Under the pieces are notes generated by a model. That model saw nothing but the letters and a program-made list of their open reading frames with translations. It was not told the origin of the DNA and did no database searches. Positions 25,613 to 37,521 of a DNA stretch of 64,000 nt are shown here, one piece after another; positions within the stretch are counted from its first letter, which is position 1; the number at the start of each line of letters is the position of its first letter. This stretch comes from Elioraea rosea (GTDB lineage Bacteria > Pseudomonadota > Alphaproteobacteria > Acetobacterales > Acetobacteraceae): contig NZ_VFAC01000020.1 of NCBI RefSeq assembly GCF_007644105.1, positions 1-64,000 on the forward strand, read 5' to 3'. A program made the position numbers and the translations under genes.

Positions 25613-26959
25613 TCAGGCGAGGACCAGATTGGGGCCGGAGGCACCCGCCCGGCGGCAGGCGTTGCGGGTATCGACGACGAGCGGGCAGGCGGCGAGGAGG
25701 CCGGCATAGTCCACGCCGTCATGGTCGGTCACCACCATCGCTGCGTCGTAGAGCGCGAAGGAAGCGGTGTTCCACGGCACGGAGCGGCGGCCGGCGAGGT
25801 GTGGATACTCGCGTGAGCGACGAATCTCGGGAACGTAGGGGTCGTGGTAGTCCACCGCGGCGCCGCGCTCCTCGAGAAGCTCGATTATCTTGAGCGTCGG
25901 GCTTTCCCGCATGTCGTCCACGTTCTTCTTGTAGGCGGCGCCGAGCAGAAGGATCCGCGCGGCCTTCAGGCCCTTGCCTGCGCGGTCGTTCAGCGCGTCG
26001 GCGAGCTTCTGCACCACCCAGCGCGGCATGGCCGTGTTGATCTCGCCGGCGAGCTCGATGAAGCGCGTCGCCACCTCGTGCTCGCGCGCCTTCCAGGTGA
26101 GGTAGAACGGGTCGATCGGGATGCAGTGCCCGCCGAGGCCCGGGCCCGGCCAGAACGGCATGAACCCGAACGGCTTGGTGGAGGCGGCCGAGATCACCTC
26201 CCACACGTCGATGCCCATCGGCGCGTAGATCTGCTTCAGTTCATTCACCAGCGCGATGTTCACCGCGCGGAAGATGTTCTCGGTGAGCTTCACCGCCTCC
26301 GCCGTCGCCGCCGAGGAGACGGGCACGGTGCGCGGAACCACCGCGTCATAGAGCGCCAGGGAAAGGCTCAGCGCCTCCTCGCCCTCGGCGCCGACGACCT
26401 TGGGGATGCGGCTGGTCGAATGGTCGATGTTGCCTGGGTCCTCGCGCTCCGGAGAGTAGGCGAGGAAGATGTCAGTGCCGGAGCGGAGCCCGCCGCGCTC
26501 CAGGATCGGCTTGACCACCTCGGCCGTCGTTCCCGGATAGGTGCTGCTCTCGAGGATCACGAGCTGGCCCGGCCGCAGGGTCGCGGCGATCGTTTCCGCG
26601 GTCGCGACCACATAGGTCATGTCCGGCTCGCGATGGCGGGTCAGCGGCGTCGGCACGCAGATGAGAAGCGCATCGGCCTCGCCCAGCCTGCCCGGGTCGG
26701 CCGTCACGGCGAAGCGGCCGGTGGCGTTCATCGCCCCGATTACCTCCCCGCCGATGTGATGGATGTAGGACCGCCCGGCTGCCAGCGCCTCCACCTTTCC
26801 CGGATCGGTATCGAAGCCGAGCACGGGAAAGCCGCGCTCGACGAAGATCCGGGCAAGCGGCAGGCCGACATAGCCGAGCCCTATGACGCAGACGGTGGCC
26901 GTCCGGGCGGCGATGCGGGCAGAGAGGGCGGCGGCGTGGGGGGACGCGGGGGCGTGCAT
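25613..26959 (-). CDS. UDP-N-acetylglucosamine/UDP-sugar 6-dehydrogenase (WbpA-like)
   Basis: A 448-residue nucleotide-sugar dehydrogenase. GLGYVGLPLA (27-36) is the NAD loop, GFDTDP the adenosine-ribose Asp, ESSTYPGTT the middle block and GPGLGGHCIPIDPFYLTWK carries the catalytic Cys. The sequence around ARTATVCVIGLGYVGLP and GRSYIHHI is closer to UDP-GlcNAc dehydrogenases (WbpA/Vi TviB class) than to UDP-glucose dehydrogenases. Product would be a UDP-N-acetyl-hexosaminuronate, a possible acceptor for the AsnB-like enzyme downstream. It is separated from the regulator by 70 bp that hold the operators. Confidence 0.88.
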   Translation of the reverse strand: MHAPASPHAAALSARIAARTATVCVIGLGYVGLPLARIFVERGFPVLGFDTDPGKVEALAAGRSYIHHIGGEVIGAMNATGRFAVTADPGRLGEADALLICVPTPLTRHREPDMTYVVATAETIAATLRPGQLVILESSTYPGTTAEVVKPILERGGLRSGTDIFLAYSPEREDPGNIDHSTSRIPKVVGAEGEEALSLSLALYDAVVPRTVPVSSAATAEAVKLTENIFRAVNIALVNELKQIYAPMGIDVWEVISAASTKPFGFMPFWPGPGLGGHCIPIDPFYLTWKAREHEVATRFIELAGEINTAMPRWVVQKLADALNDRAGKGLKAARILLLGAAYKKNVDDMRESPTLKIIELLEERGAAVDYHDPYVPEIRRSREYPHLAGRRSVPWNTASFALYDAAMVVTDHDGVDYAGLLAACPLVVDTRNACRRAGASGPNLVLA

Positions 26960-27063
26960 GGCCGGGGCGGGTAGGGCGCGGCGGGTGCCCTGTCAACTGC
27001 GGCCTGCTGCCTTCCGCCTCGGGTCGGTGCCTGCCCCCACTCCTGCAACGTTTGTTACGAGAT

Positions 27064-27092
27064 TTGACATATGTCGCTCTGTGACGATGTTA
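27064..27092 (+). promoter_or_regulatory. Candidate sigma-70 promoter for glycogen phosphorylase
   Basis: TTGACA (27064-27069) is a consensus -35 element. At 17 bp spacing the -10 position is ATGTTA, and at 18 bp TGTTAA; both are moderate. The local sequence is notably AT-richer than the surroundings, and the element lies about 60 bp before the glgP start in the divergent gap 26960-27154. Confidence 0.4.
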
Positions 27093-27154
27093 ACCTCGTG
27101 TGCATCGCGCCATCGCTAGAGTGTTCACCGAGGCAGGCATCGGATTTTCCACGC

Positions 27155-29641
<2,487 letters not shown>

Positions 29642-29663
29642 CGGCCGACCGGCACGCCGATCG

Positions 29664-30935
29664 TCACTCGTATCCGACGGCCTCCGCAAGAATGCGCCGT
29701 GCCGGAACTCCGCCCTGGGCCAGAGCGGCGCGTGCCGCGGCCAGCATCGCCGGGCGGCCATAGATGACATGGACCCAGGAGGTCTGCGGTTCGCGGCAGA
29801 AGCGCGTCAGCACCGTCGCGTCCAGCTTTCCCGTCACGCCCGTCCAGCCGCGCGGCGGCTCCGCTAGCACCTCCGCGATCGTGAGGTCGAGCGTGCGGCG
29901 CAGCGCTGCAAGCTCGGCGCGGGCGATCAGGCCTTCCTCGCGGCGTGCGCCGACGATCACCAGCATCGGCCGCCTGTCGCCGCGCGCCTCCGCCTCGCGC
30001 AGGATGGAGAGGATAGGTGCGACACCCGCTCCCTGCGCGATCAGCACGAAGCCGCGCGCCTTGCGCGACAGAGGCATCATCCCGCCATAGGGACCGTCGA
30101 GCCAGGCGCGCGCGCCTGGCCTGAGCGTGCCGATCGTGTTCGTGAAGTCGCCCTCGCCAGCGATCAAAATTGTCAGACGCGTCGGATGCGATGGCGCGGA
30201 GGCGATCGAGAACGCATGCTCGCGAAGCGAGAACGGCCCGCGATCGAGGATCAGCCACACGAACTGCCCGGCCTCGAAGCGCAGCCCCGAATGGCCGACC
30301 GCCTCGATCGTCACCGCCCAGACGCCCTGCGTGTCGGGACGCACCGCGACGACGCGCCAGGGCCGTCCTCGGCGTGCCAGTGGCCGGAGGAGATAGACGT
30401 GCAGCATCGTGGCGGCGGCGACTGAAGCGAAGCCGAGCCAGACCCACATCAGCGCCGGGTGCGCATCGGCCGGCGCCTCGATCGCATGCAGCGTCCCGAC
30501 GCCCGCGACGGCGAGCGCAGCGGTGCCGTGCATCAACCGCCACGTCTCGTGCCTGAGCGGCAGGCTGCGCCGGGTGAGAGCGGCGGCGAACAGGCCCGCG
30601 AGCAGAACGGAAGCGGCGATTCCGCTCCCCTCGGCGACGCCGTGCGGATCTGGGACGTTTTCATACAGGAACGGATGCAGGAGCAGGATCGGTACGGCGA
30701 CATAGGCAGCGCGGCGGTGCAGCCGCATCACCGTATCGAGACCGAACGTCACGGTAACGGGCCGAATCCGTCCGGCGAGCAGGAACTGCGCGAGGAGGAC
30801 GGCAAAGGCGAGACGCGTCAGGGCGGAGACGACCTGGTCGCGTAGGCTTCGCTCATCGTGCATCAGCGCGGCGGGCCCGAGTGCGCACGTCGCGTAGAGC
30901 AGGACCGGCAGGAGGCGACGGGAGCCGAGCATCAT
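29664..30935 (-). CDS. Ferric-reductase-like flavocytochrome (transmembrane heme domain plus FAD/NAD(P)H domain)
   Basis: A 423-residue membrane oxidoreductase. Residues about 1-200 contain six hydrophobic helices with conserved His (LHRRAAYV, LLHPFLY, MHGTAAL, TLHAIEA), fitting the Ferric_reduct heme-b domain. The rest is a ferredoxin-NADP reductase module: EHAFSIASAP binds FAD, DGPYGG the phosphate, and QGAGVAPILS plus the terminal IYGRPAML the NAD(P)H. It would pass electrons from cytosolic NAD(P)H across the membrane. A possible FNR-type box lies 33 bp upstream of the start. Confidence 0.85.
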   Translation of the reverse strand: MMLGSRRLLPVLLYATCALGPAALMHDERSLRDQVVSALTRLAFAVLLAQFLLAGRIRPVTVTFGLDTVMRLHRRAAYVAVPILLLHPFLYENVPDPHGVAEGSGIAASVLLAGLFAAALTRRSLPLRHETWRLMHGTAALAVAGVGTLHAIEAPADAHPALMWVWLGFASVAAATMLHVYLLRPLARRGRPWRVVAVRPDTQGVWAVTIEAVGHSGLRFEAGQFVWLILDRGPFSLREHAFSIASAPSHPTRLTILIAGEGDFTNTIGTLRPGARAWLDGPYGGMMPLSRKARGFVLIAQGAGVAPILSILREAEARGDRRPMLVIVGARREEGLIARAELAALRRTLDLTIAEVLAEPPRGWTGVTGKLDATVLTRFCREPQTSWVHVIYGRPAMLAAARAALAQGGVPARRILAEAVGYE

Positions 30936-30967
30936 CCTAGGATCGCAACCATTGCGTGGGCGCCGCC

Positions 30968-30981
30968 TTGTCCTGGATCAA
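30968..30981 (-). promoter_or_regulatory. Possible FNR/FixK-type binding site
   Basis: On the minus strand this reads TTGATccagGACAA, a match to TTGAT-N4-ATCAA with two mismatches in the second half. It is placed 33 bp upstream of the ferric-reductase-like gene, where an activator of a redox gene could act. Confidence 0.4.
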
Positions 30982-30993
30982 GCGCAATCACCG

Positions 30994-31551
30994 TCAGCGT
31001 AGCGGCACGCCACGCAGGGAGGCCTCGAGCGTCCGTCGCGTGCGTGCCGAGCCCTCGGTTCCATCCACGGCGAAGGCGGCCAGCGTCGCGAGGAACGCGG
31101 CGGTGAGCGCGACTTCCTCGACCATGCGTGCGACGCCGCCGCGGTCGAGCAGCGCTGCTTCGCGGACCCAATGGATCAGCCGCGACAGGTTGAACACCAT
31201 CGGCACCCAGGTGTGCGGGTGGCTCGGCCAGGCCTTCACCGCCAACATCCCGGTGATCGCGCGGCGGTGCGGCGCTGCGGCAGCGAACCAGCGCCACATC
31301 ACCTCCTCTGTCCGTGCGCGCGGGGCGAGGCTGGCGAAGCCGGCGGGATCTTCCGGGCTGGCCAGCATCGCCCGCAGCAGCCGGTCGAAGGCGGCGTCGG
31401 CCAAGGCATCGGCGTCCCGGAATGTCGCATGCAGAGATGTAAGCGGAATGCCGAGCTCCGCCGCCACGTCATGCAGGCGCACTGCGTCCCAGCCATCGCG
31501 ATTCGCCCGCGCAAGCGCGGCGTCGAGAATGCTGTCGGCGAGCCCGGTCAT
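30994..31551 (-). CDS. TetR/COQ9-like regulator
   Basis: A 185-residue all-helical protein. Residues about 1-50 read as a TetR helix-turn-helix (ILDAALARANRDGWDAVRLHDVAAELGI then LTSLHATFRDADALADAA), but the core and C-terminal part (FNLSRLIHWVREAALLDRGG) also recall COQ9-type lipid-binding proteins. A longer frame exists to 32001 but it runs inside the TpsB gene, so ATG 31551 is used. It follows TpsB by 41 bp and precedes the ferric-reductase-like gene by 58 bp on the same strand. It may regulate either neighbour. Confidence 0.7.
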   Translation of the reverse strand: MTGLADSILDAALARANRDGWDAVRLHDVAAELGIPLTSLHATFRDADALADAAFDRLLRAMLASPEDPAGFASLAPRARTEEVMWRWFAAAAPHRRAITGMLAVKAWPSHPHTWVPMVFNLSRLIHWVREAALLDRGGVARMVEEVALTAAFLATLAAFAVDGTEGSARTRRTLEASLRGVPLR

Positions 31552-31592
31552 CCGTCGGACTTGGTTGCGCGGGTGGAACCGCGCAAGCGGCG

Positions 31593-33359
31593 TCAGAATC
31601 TGACGACCGTCGATAGATACAGCCGCGGCTCGTTGCCGCTGTTGCCCGCAAGCACCTCGGCCGCGACGTCGCGCGTCAGGGGCTTGGCAAGCTCGACAGC
31701 CGCCGCGACCGCCTCGCCGAGCCAGAGGCGGATGCCGAGCCCGGCACTCGCGAGGCTCTGCGAGGCCTGGCCTGCCGTGGCGTTGGAGACGATGCCAACG
31801 TCGTAGAACAGGTAGGGCTGCACCGTCGCCTCGCGTCCGAACGTGTACCAGCCGGGCAGGAACCCGGCCGACCATTGCAGCTCGACCGATGCGGCGATGC
31901 CGTTGTCTCCCGCGATCTCGGAGGGGTCGTAGCCGCGGCCGAAGCGCGCGCCGCCAAGGCCGAACTGCTCGAAGGCGACGAGGGGCGCCCCAAAGGACCA
32001 TTGCCCCCGGGCCGCAACGAACACGCCGAACCCCGGATAGAGCGCATCGAGCGCCTGGGTGCGCGAGGCCTCGACGACGAGCCTGGTGAAGCGCGAGCGT
32101 GCCCCGGGGCGCGAGGCGTTGGTGCGGTTCTCCGGCGATGCGCCAAGCGCATCGAGGCCCTGCGACAGCTCCGCTGTCGCGAAGTTGAACCCGCCCCAGC
32201 CATCGGCGAGGTCGTAGGAAAGGGCCGCGCGCAGCGGGCGGATATTGTCGTCGTAGGCGGGGGCCACGTCGCTCCGGCCAAGCACGTCGTTCGTGCTGTC
32301 ATACGGCGTGAAAGCGAAGCTCGCGCGGAGGTTCTCCGCCCGGCTGCGGACGATCGGGTAGCTCGCGCCGACCGAGACGCCGACCGATTGGCCCTCGACA
32401 TCGAGCGGGGCGAGGGTGAAGCCGGGCTGCGAGCGCGAGAGGAAGGCCGAGGCCGCGATCACCCAGCCGTCCGGCCCCACCGGCGTCTCGTAGCCGATCT
32501 CGCCGTAGCGAAGCTCCCGCAGTGGCGAGGCACCGACGACGCGAAACGCCATCCGGTCATAGGCGCGGATGACGGATGACACTGATCCCCCGGCCGAGGC
32601 CTGCCATGGCCCGACATAGCGGCTGCCGCGATTGTCGAGCGCGAGATACCCGTCCCAGGCCCGTCGGCTTTCCGCGGTGACGGCGAGCCGCGCGGCTCCC
32701 GGCGGGCCGGAGGGTGCAGGCTCGATCATCCCCTGCGCGCGGACGCCGGGAAGGTCGTTCAGCAGGAGGATCGAACGCTCGAGCGCGCGCAGCGTCAGCG
32801 GCCGCACGGCCATCGCCGCACGCTCCGCCCGCGCGGCGAGCTCTGGCTCAGCGGCGCCGGTGACCGACACCTCCGCCACGAACCCCTCGACCACGGCGAG
32901 CCGCGCCGCGCCGCCCTCGATCCGCTGGGCCGGAACGAGCGCACGGCTGATTATGTAGCCGTCCGCGCGGTAGCGTTCCGTGATGGCATCGGCGATGGCG
33001 TAGAGATCGGCCACCGCGACCTCCGTGCCGAGCAGATGCGCGAAGAGCGGCGCGAAGGTTCCGGGCGGATAGGCGGTTACGCCCTCGATCTCGAGCGCTG
33101 TCAGCGTGAAGCGGAGCCTCTCGGCGCCGACCGGCGCGCCGGGCGAGGGGGCGATGGGCGCGACGGGCTCGGGCGGGAGCGCCCCAGGCACCTGCGGTGC
33201 TGCCGGCGCCTGGCCCGGCAGGCGCGCGGGGTCGACGCCGGCGGGAAGCTGCGCCGGAACCTGGCCGAATGCCGGCAGCGAGGCGAAGAGTGCCGCGCCG
33301 AGCAACGCGGGGGCGAGAGCCGCACGCCCACGCCTTCCGGGTGCGGCGCGCGGCGTCAT
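31593..33359 (-). CDS. Two-partner secretion outer-membrane transporter (TpsB; ShlB/FhaC family)
   Basis: A 588-residue outer-membrane protein with a signal peptide (hydrophobic core to about residue 32, cleavage after AFG-Q or nearby) and a Pro/Ala-rich linker. One POTRA_2 domain spans about residues 83-165 (LTALEIEGVTAYPPGTF ... IISRALVPAQ). The remaining ~370 residues are alternating beta strands of the ShlB barrel, ending in the terminal aromatic YLSTVVRF. The VRGY/IRGY-like motif appears as FGRGYDPSE. It would export the TpsA adhesin encoded 32 bp upstream. Confidence 0.9.
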   Translation of the reverse strand: MTPRAAPGRRGRAALAPALLGAALFASLPAFGQVPAQLPAGVDPARLPGQAPAAPQVPGALPPEPVAPIAPSPGAPVGAERLRFTLTALEIEGVTAYPPGTFAPLFAHLLGTEVAVADLYAIADAITERYRADGYIISRALVPAQRIEGGAARLAVVEGFVAEVSVTGAAEPELAARAERAAMAVRPLTLRALERSILLLNDLPGVRAQGMIEPAPSGPPGAARLAVTAESRRAWDGYLALDNRGSRYVGPWQASAGGSVSSVIRAYDRMAFRVVGASPLRELRYGEIGYETPVGPDGWVIAASAFLSRSQPGFTLAPLDVEGQSVGVSVGASYPIVRSRAENLRASFAFTPYDSTNDVLGRSDVAPAYDDNIRPLRAALSYDLADGWGGFNFATAELSQGLDALGASPENRTNASRPGARSRFTRLVVEASRTQALDALYPGFGVFVAARGQWSFGAPLVAFEQFGLGGARFGRGYDPSEIAGDNGIAASVELQWSAGFLPGWYTFGREATVQPYLFYDVGIVSNATAGQASQSLASAGLGIRLWLGEAVAAAVELAKPLTRDVAAEVLAGNSGNEPRLYLSTVVRF

Positions 33360-33391
33360 GCCGGTCCGGTCATGCCGTCTCCGGGCGGCGC

Positions 33392-36300
33392 TCAGCGCAG
33401 CGGAGGCGGCGCGACATAGCCGGCAAAGTACGGCACCGGTGCGGGGGCCAGGCCCTCGATCTGCTCGGCGAGCAGGGCGTTGGCGAAGACCTCGCTCGGG
33501 TCCTCGCCGTCGACCGAGACGGAGGCGGCCTGGAAGCCCTGCGTATCCCCGAGGCTCGCGGGAGTGAACCCGCCGGTGCCGGAGGCGAGGGAGGTGGTCA
33601 CGAGCTGCGGCGCGCCGGGTGCGGTGATCAGCCGGAGCGCGTTCGTCCCCGGATCGGGCGCGTTGGCTACGGCAGGGCCGGCCGTGCCGCCCGTCGCAGG
33701 CGGGGCCGGAGGCGGCACGAGGGCCAGCACGATCTCGCTGCCGACGACAGCGAGCTGCGCGCCAGCCGCGAGCACGGATTGGTAGCGGGGCGAGGCGGAG
33801 AGGCTGTCGTTGACGGCACGCAAGTCCTGCAGAGAGATGGCGATCGTGCCGGGCGGTCCTGCGAGTGCGATCGCGGAGGCCGCAATCGTCTGGTTCGCCG
33901 CACCTCCCGCCTCGCCTGGCGCGGTACCGGGCATGGATTGGATCGTGGTGCTGCCGGCCGTCACCGGCCCCGTCGGCGACGTCTCGCTCAGGCCGAGAGG
34001 CGTCGCGCCGGGGCTGGCGATGAGGGTGAGCGTCTCCTCGGTCCGCACTGTCTGCGGTCCGCCGCGGGCGCGGATGAACGCGGCCGCTCCTGCCCCCTGG
34101 AGCGTGATGCCGCGCGCGGCCTCGATCGACTGGCCGCTGCCTGCGGCAGCGATCCCCGCATTGCCGCTTCCAGACCCGGCGCGGACCGTTAGCGTCGTCG
34201 CCGCGGTCACGCTCTGCGCCCCTCCGATCACCTCGATCGACGCCGCGCCATTCGCCGCACCGGTGAGCGTGACCGCGCCGCCGGAGCGGATCGTCTGGTC
34301 GCCGTTGATGGCCTCGATCGCGACCGTCGCGCCGGGCTGGGCGACGAGCTGCACGTCGCCCGTCTCGATCGTCTGCGCGCCTTCGGTGGTGGTGACGGTC
34401 GCGCCGCCCGAGCGCGCGAGAAGCGCAAGCCGCCCGGTCGCTGTGATCGTCTGCTCGCCGGCGGAGGTGGCGATGCGCGCACGCGAGCCGCTGCTGCTCC
34501 CGCCGTTCAGCGTCACGCCGCCGCGCGAGGTGAGAGCCTGCCCCGATCGAGCCGTGATCGCCGCCTCGCTTCCATTCGCCGTCACGGTGATGCCGTTCGC
34601 CTCGATCACCTGGGTGCCGCCGGAATGGACCAGCGACGTGGCGTTCGCGCCGCCTGACCGAACGAGCAGTGCGCCACCGGCGCGGATCGTCTGCATCCCC
34701 GCGCTCGTTTGGAGGCGGGTGTCGTTCGCCTGGGCCATCGCCGTGGTGCCGCCGAGGCCGACCCGCACGTCGCCGCCTGTATCGACCGTCATGCCCAAGC
34801 CGGCGAGGACGTGGGCGTATGCATCGCCGCTGCTGCCCGTGCCGGCCTCAAGCCGGACATTGCCGCCTGCCTGAAGCGATACCGTTCCGCTACCAGACTG
34901 GATGCGCGACCAACCGCCCGGCGTGTTCTCCTCGCTCGTGCTTGCGCCGCGGACGATCAGGTCCTGGCCCGCCGAGACGGTGACGGGTCCAGTGCCGCTC
35001 TCGACGCGCGCCTGCGCGCCCGCGGCCGTGGCGGAGATGATCACGTCGCCGGTTGTCGCGGCGACCCGGACGGGCCCGGACGTGCTGGCCGCGACCACGT
35101 GCGCGCCGCCGCCGATGCGCACCGATGCACCCTGAATGTCGAGCGCCCCGGCCGCGAGGGTGATCGAGGAGCCGATGCTCGCCGCGCCGGTCGCCCGCAC
35201 GACGAAGCCACCCGAGCCCGAGGCCGACACCGGCTGGAGCACGTTCACCGCACCGCCGGAGGTGAGCCGAAGCGTCCCGGCGCTTGCCCACGCGACCGGT
35301 GCGGCGATGGTGATCGTGCTGGTGGCGAACAGCTCGACATTGGAGAAGCCGAGCTGCGAGACGACCGCCGAGGCGTTCAGCGCGATGTTGCCCGGCGTCG
35401 ATGCGCCGGGGATGGTGCTGGTGCCGCCGGAGGAAACGACCGTGAGCGTCGTCGGATCGAGGAGAAGCGTTCCCCACTGGCCCGAGGGTGCGCGCAGGTC
35501 GGCTGTGCCGGCGAAGCTCAGCGCCTCGCGCCCCGAGACCTCTGCGAACCCGCCCGCGCCGCTGCCCGCGCCGCGCGCGGTGATGGCGCCGGAGAACTGC
35601 GTCGCCTCCTCCGACCAGAGCACCACGGAGCCGCCCGCGCCGGAAATGGTCGCGTCAGCGGCAAGCACCGCGCCCTGGTCGACGCGTGTCGTCCGCGCCG
35701 CGCGGGTGCCGGACGCGCCGCGTGCCGCGCCGCCGAGGTGCACCGAACCGCCGCCGGCCGCGCCGGAGACATCGATCCGCGAACCGGAAGCCACGGCCAC
35801 CCTGTCGCCGAGCACCGACACCGTGCCGCCGCGCTGGCGCGCACCTGCGCCGGTGGCGTCCACACGTCCGGTGACCGTGACGGTCGGCCCCTCCGCCTCG
35901 ACCGTGCCGAGGGTGATGCTGCCGCCATCCGCCGTGACGCTGCGCGCCTCGATCACGCCGCCCATGTTCACCGCGCCCGCGAGCACGCCCCGCGCCTCGG
36001 CCACGGAGAGGCGCACGCGCCCGCCATCGGCCGAGATGCGCCCGGTGTTCTCGGCGATGGCGCCGGGAGCAGCGCGCACCGAGATCAGCCCGTCGCCGTC
36101 GAAATCCACCGTCGCCGCCGAGCCGCCGGCGATCTGCACCCGCCCGAGCCGGGCCTCGATCGTGCCGCTGTTGCGTGCCGTCGGGCCGACCAGCGCGGCA
36201 AGGCCCCCGCCCTGGACGGCAATGCGCCCCTCATTGACGACCGCCGCGCCCGCAGCGGCCGGCTGGTCGAGCCGCACCTGGCCGTCGGCCATGAACTGCC

Positions 36301-36724
36301 CGACCGCGTCTGGGCTCATCCGCCCCGCGGCCGCGGCGATGCCTGCGGCATCGACCTTCGCGTCAGGCCCGAACCAGATGCCGTTCGGGTTGGCGACGAC
36401 GACACGGCCGTTCGAGGACAGCTGGCCGAAGATGCGGCTCGGGTCGTTGCCCTGGACCTGCTGGACGGAGATCGAACCCGCCCCGGGCTGGCGGATGTCG
36501 ACCGAGGCGCCGGAGCCGATGGAGAAGGACTGCCATCCGATCACCGCACGGTCCGACCCCTGGGTGACCTGCATCCTGTTGGGTGCGGTGGTCGCGATGC
36601 TTGCCTGGCCGGCGATCACGGCGCCACCGGTCGGCAGCGTCGACGGGGCTGGCGGTTGCGACAGAGCCGCTGCGGGAGCGCAGAGAGCCGTTCCTGCCAG
36701 CAGCATAAGGCGGGGCACACGCAT
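33392..36724 (-). CDS. Filamentous-haemagglutinin-type exoprotein (TpsA)
   Basis: An 1110-residue secreted beta-helix adhesin. A signal peptide covers about residues 1-22 (cleavage near ALS-QP). The TPS domain follows at about 30-270, with NRMQVTQGSDRAVIGWQSF, VQGNDPSRIFGQL and the NPNGI motif (112-116), which is required for recognition by TpsB in this family. The rest is Gly/Ala/Thr-rich beta-helix, with a series of imperfect repeats around 'QTI' between about 34040 and 34700. It is much shorter than classical FhaB and has no obvious toxin module at its C-terminus. ATG 36724 has AAGGAG eleven bases upstream; a frame extending to 36760 is less likely. Confidence 0.9.
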   Translation of the reverse strand: MRVPRLMLLAGTALCAPAAALSQPPAPSTLPTGGAVIAGQASIATTAPNRMQVTQGSDRAVIGWQSFSIGSGASVDIRQPGAGSISVQQVQGNDPSRIFGQLSSNGRVVVANPNGIWFGPDAKVDAAGIAAAAGRMSPDAVGQFMADGQVRLDQPAAAGAAVVNEGRIAVQGGGLAALVGPTARNSGTIEARLGRVQIAGGSAATVDFDGDGLISVRAAPGAIAENTGRISADGGRVRLSVAEARGVLAGAVNMGGVIEARSVTADGGSITLGTVEAEGPTVTVTGRVDATGAGARQRGGTVSVLGDRVAVASGSRIDVSGAAGGGSVHLGGAARGASGTRAARTTRVDQGAVLAADATISGAGGSVVLWSEEATQFSGAITARGAGSGAGGFAEVSGREALSFAGTADLRAPSGQWGTLLLDPTTLTVVSSGGTSTIPGASTPGNIALNASAVVSQLGFSNVELFATSTITIAAPVAWASAGTLRLTSGGAVNVLQPVSASGSGGFVVRATGAASIGSSITLAAGALDIQGASVRIGGGAHVVAASTSGPVRVAATTGDVIISATAAGAQARVESGTGPVTVSAGQDLIVRGASTSEENTPGGWSRIQSGSGTVSLQAGGNVRLEAGTGSSGDAYAHVLAGLGMTVDTGGDVRVGLGGTTAMAQANDTRLQTSAGMQTIRAGGALLVRSGGANATSLVHSGGTQVIEANGITVTANGSEAAITARSGQALTSRGGVTLNGGSSSGSRARIATSAGEQTITATGRLALLARSGGATVTTTEGAQTIETGDVQLVAQPGATVAIEAINGDQTIRSGGAVTLTGAANGAASIEVIGGAQSVTAATTLTVRAGSGSGNAGIAAAGSGQSIEAARGITLQGAGAAAFIRARGGPQTVRTEETLTLIASPGATPLGLSETSPTGPVTAGSTTIQSMPGTAPGEAGGAANQTIAASAIALAGPPGTIAISLQDLRAVNDSLSASPRYQSVLAAGAQLAVVGSEIVLALVPPPAPPATGGTAGPAVANAPDPGTNALRLITAPGAPQLVTTSLASGTGGFTPASLGDTQGFQAASVSVDGEDPSEVFANALLAEQIEGLAPAPVPYFAGYVAPPPLR
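34040..34700 (-). repeat. Degenerate beta-helix repeats in TpsA centred on 'GxQTI'
   Basis: At least seven copies of a unit of roughly 25-35 residues carry a core such as AGMQTIRAGG, GGTQVIEANG, AGEQTITATG, EGAQTIETGD, NGDQTIRSGG, GGAQSVTAAT and GGPQTVRTEE. DNA-level identity is low, so this is structural repetition within the protein, not recent tandem duplication. Confidence 0.7.
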
Positions 36725-37086
36725 CTGGCCGCGCACTCCTTCCGGTCCCCTGCGACGCAACGCACGGCCGGCATCGATCCGGAAGCGCGGCCTTCTGCCG
36801 CCACCACGGCGCGGGGTCGTTCCTCTCGGAACGGCCTGCGCCGGAGCTGTCTGGCTGGCTGCCTCGGATGATCAGAGTGCGCGAGGCTGAGATAACCTCC
36901 ACGTGAGAAGACGAACAAGCGATTTTTTTAGAAAGCGTTCATGCTTGGCCTGCAACCAGGCGATGCGCTCGCCTACGACATACGCAGTGATGCCTGTGTA
37001 TGCAAATAGTCCTTCGCGCTGGACAAAGGGGTCGAACCGGGTCTTGCCCGCTTTACGGGTTTATCCTCGTGCGGGGTGCGCGCTCG
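36725..37086. other. 362-bp region upstream of TpsA
   Basis: No gene is supported. A short AT-rich stretch with a run of seven T at about 36924-36930 is unusual for this genome. On the minus strand TTGTTC (36918-36913) sits 17-18 bp from a weak -10 (TTATCT), a possible TpsA promoter. Around 37040-37065 a small CCCG/CGGG hairpin follows the stop of the 37087 gene without a T run. Confidence 0.35.
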
Positions 37087-37479
37087 CTATCCCTTCTGCG
37101 GAAGCGTCCTGTCCAGCTTGGCGAAATGCTTCCGCGCCAGCGCGCACACCTGCCCGTCGGAGGGATGGTCGGCTGCCTCGATGCCGACGATGCGGCTGCG
37201 GAAGGCAGGGTCATGCGCCTCGATGTGCCGGATGAGCTCGTTCTTTGCCTCGCCCGGGCCGACGATCAGCCATTCCTGTGCGCCCGCGAGGGCCTCCACG
37301 ACCTTGTGCAGGTAGTCCTGGTCGGCATGGGTGTGCTCGCGCGACCGGGCACTCGGCCCGTGCACGTGCCTGTCCGGCTTGCGGTCGCGGACCGTGATCT
37401 TCTCCGCCTCGGTCTCGGTGATGTGGAATACGCGTGCCTCGTGCCCGTCGAGCCATACGACGGCGTGGTAGTGCGCCAT
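37087..37479 (-). CDS. Conserved 'translational machinery' family protein (eRF1/pelota-like fold)
   Basis: A 130-residue protein. It starts MAHYHAVVWLDGHEARVFHI and contains DYLHKVVEALAGAQEWLIVGPGEAKNELIRHIEAHDP and IVGIEAADHPSDGQVCALAR. This pattern is shared by small proteobacterial proteins annotated as 'translational machinery protein', related to the release-factor/ribosome-rescue fold (baeRF group). A real ribosome role is not established. It sits 42 bp downstream of the 37522 gene on the same strand. Confidence 0.65.
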   Translation of the reverse strand: MAHYHAVVWLDGHEARVFHITETEAEKITVRDRKPDRHVHGPSARSREHTHADQDYLHKVVEALAGAQEWLIVGPGEAKNELIRHIEAHDPAFRSRIVGIEAADHPSDGQVCALARKHFAKLDRTLPQKG

Positions 37480-37521
37480 GGGTGGGGTTCCTTGTTGCTT
37501 CGCGCCGCTCGTCCGCGGTGC

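Noticed and set aside
26960-27154. Possible riboswitch in the glgP upstream region
   Set aside because: No conserved aptamer pattern or paired helices; only a promoter-like TTGACA was seen.
31552-32001. Longer start for the TetR/COQ9-like gene
   Set aside because: The extension is inside the TpsB gene and reads as low-complexity Arg-rich sequence.
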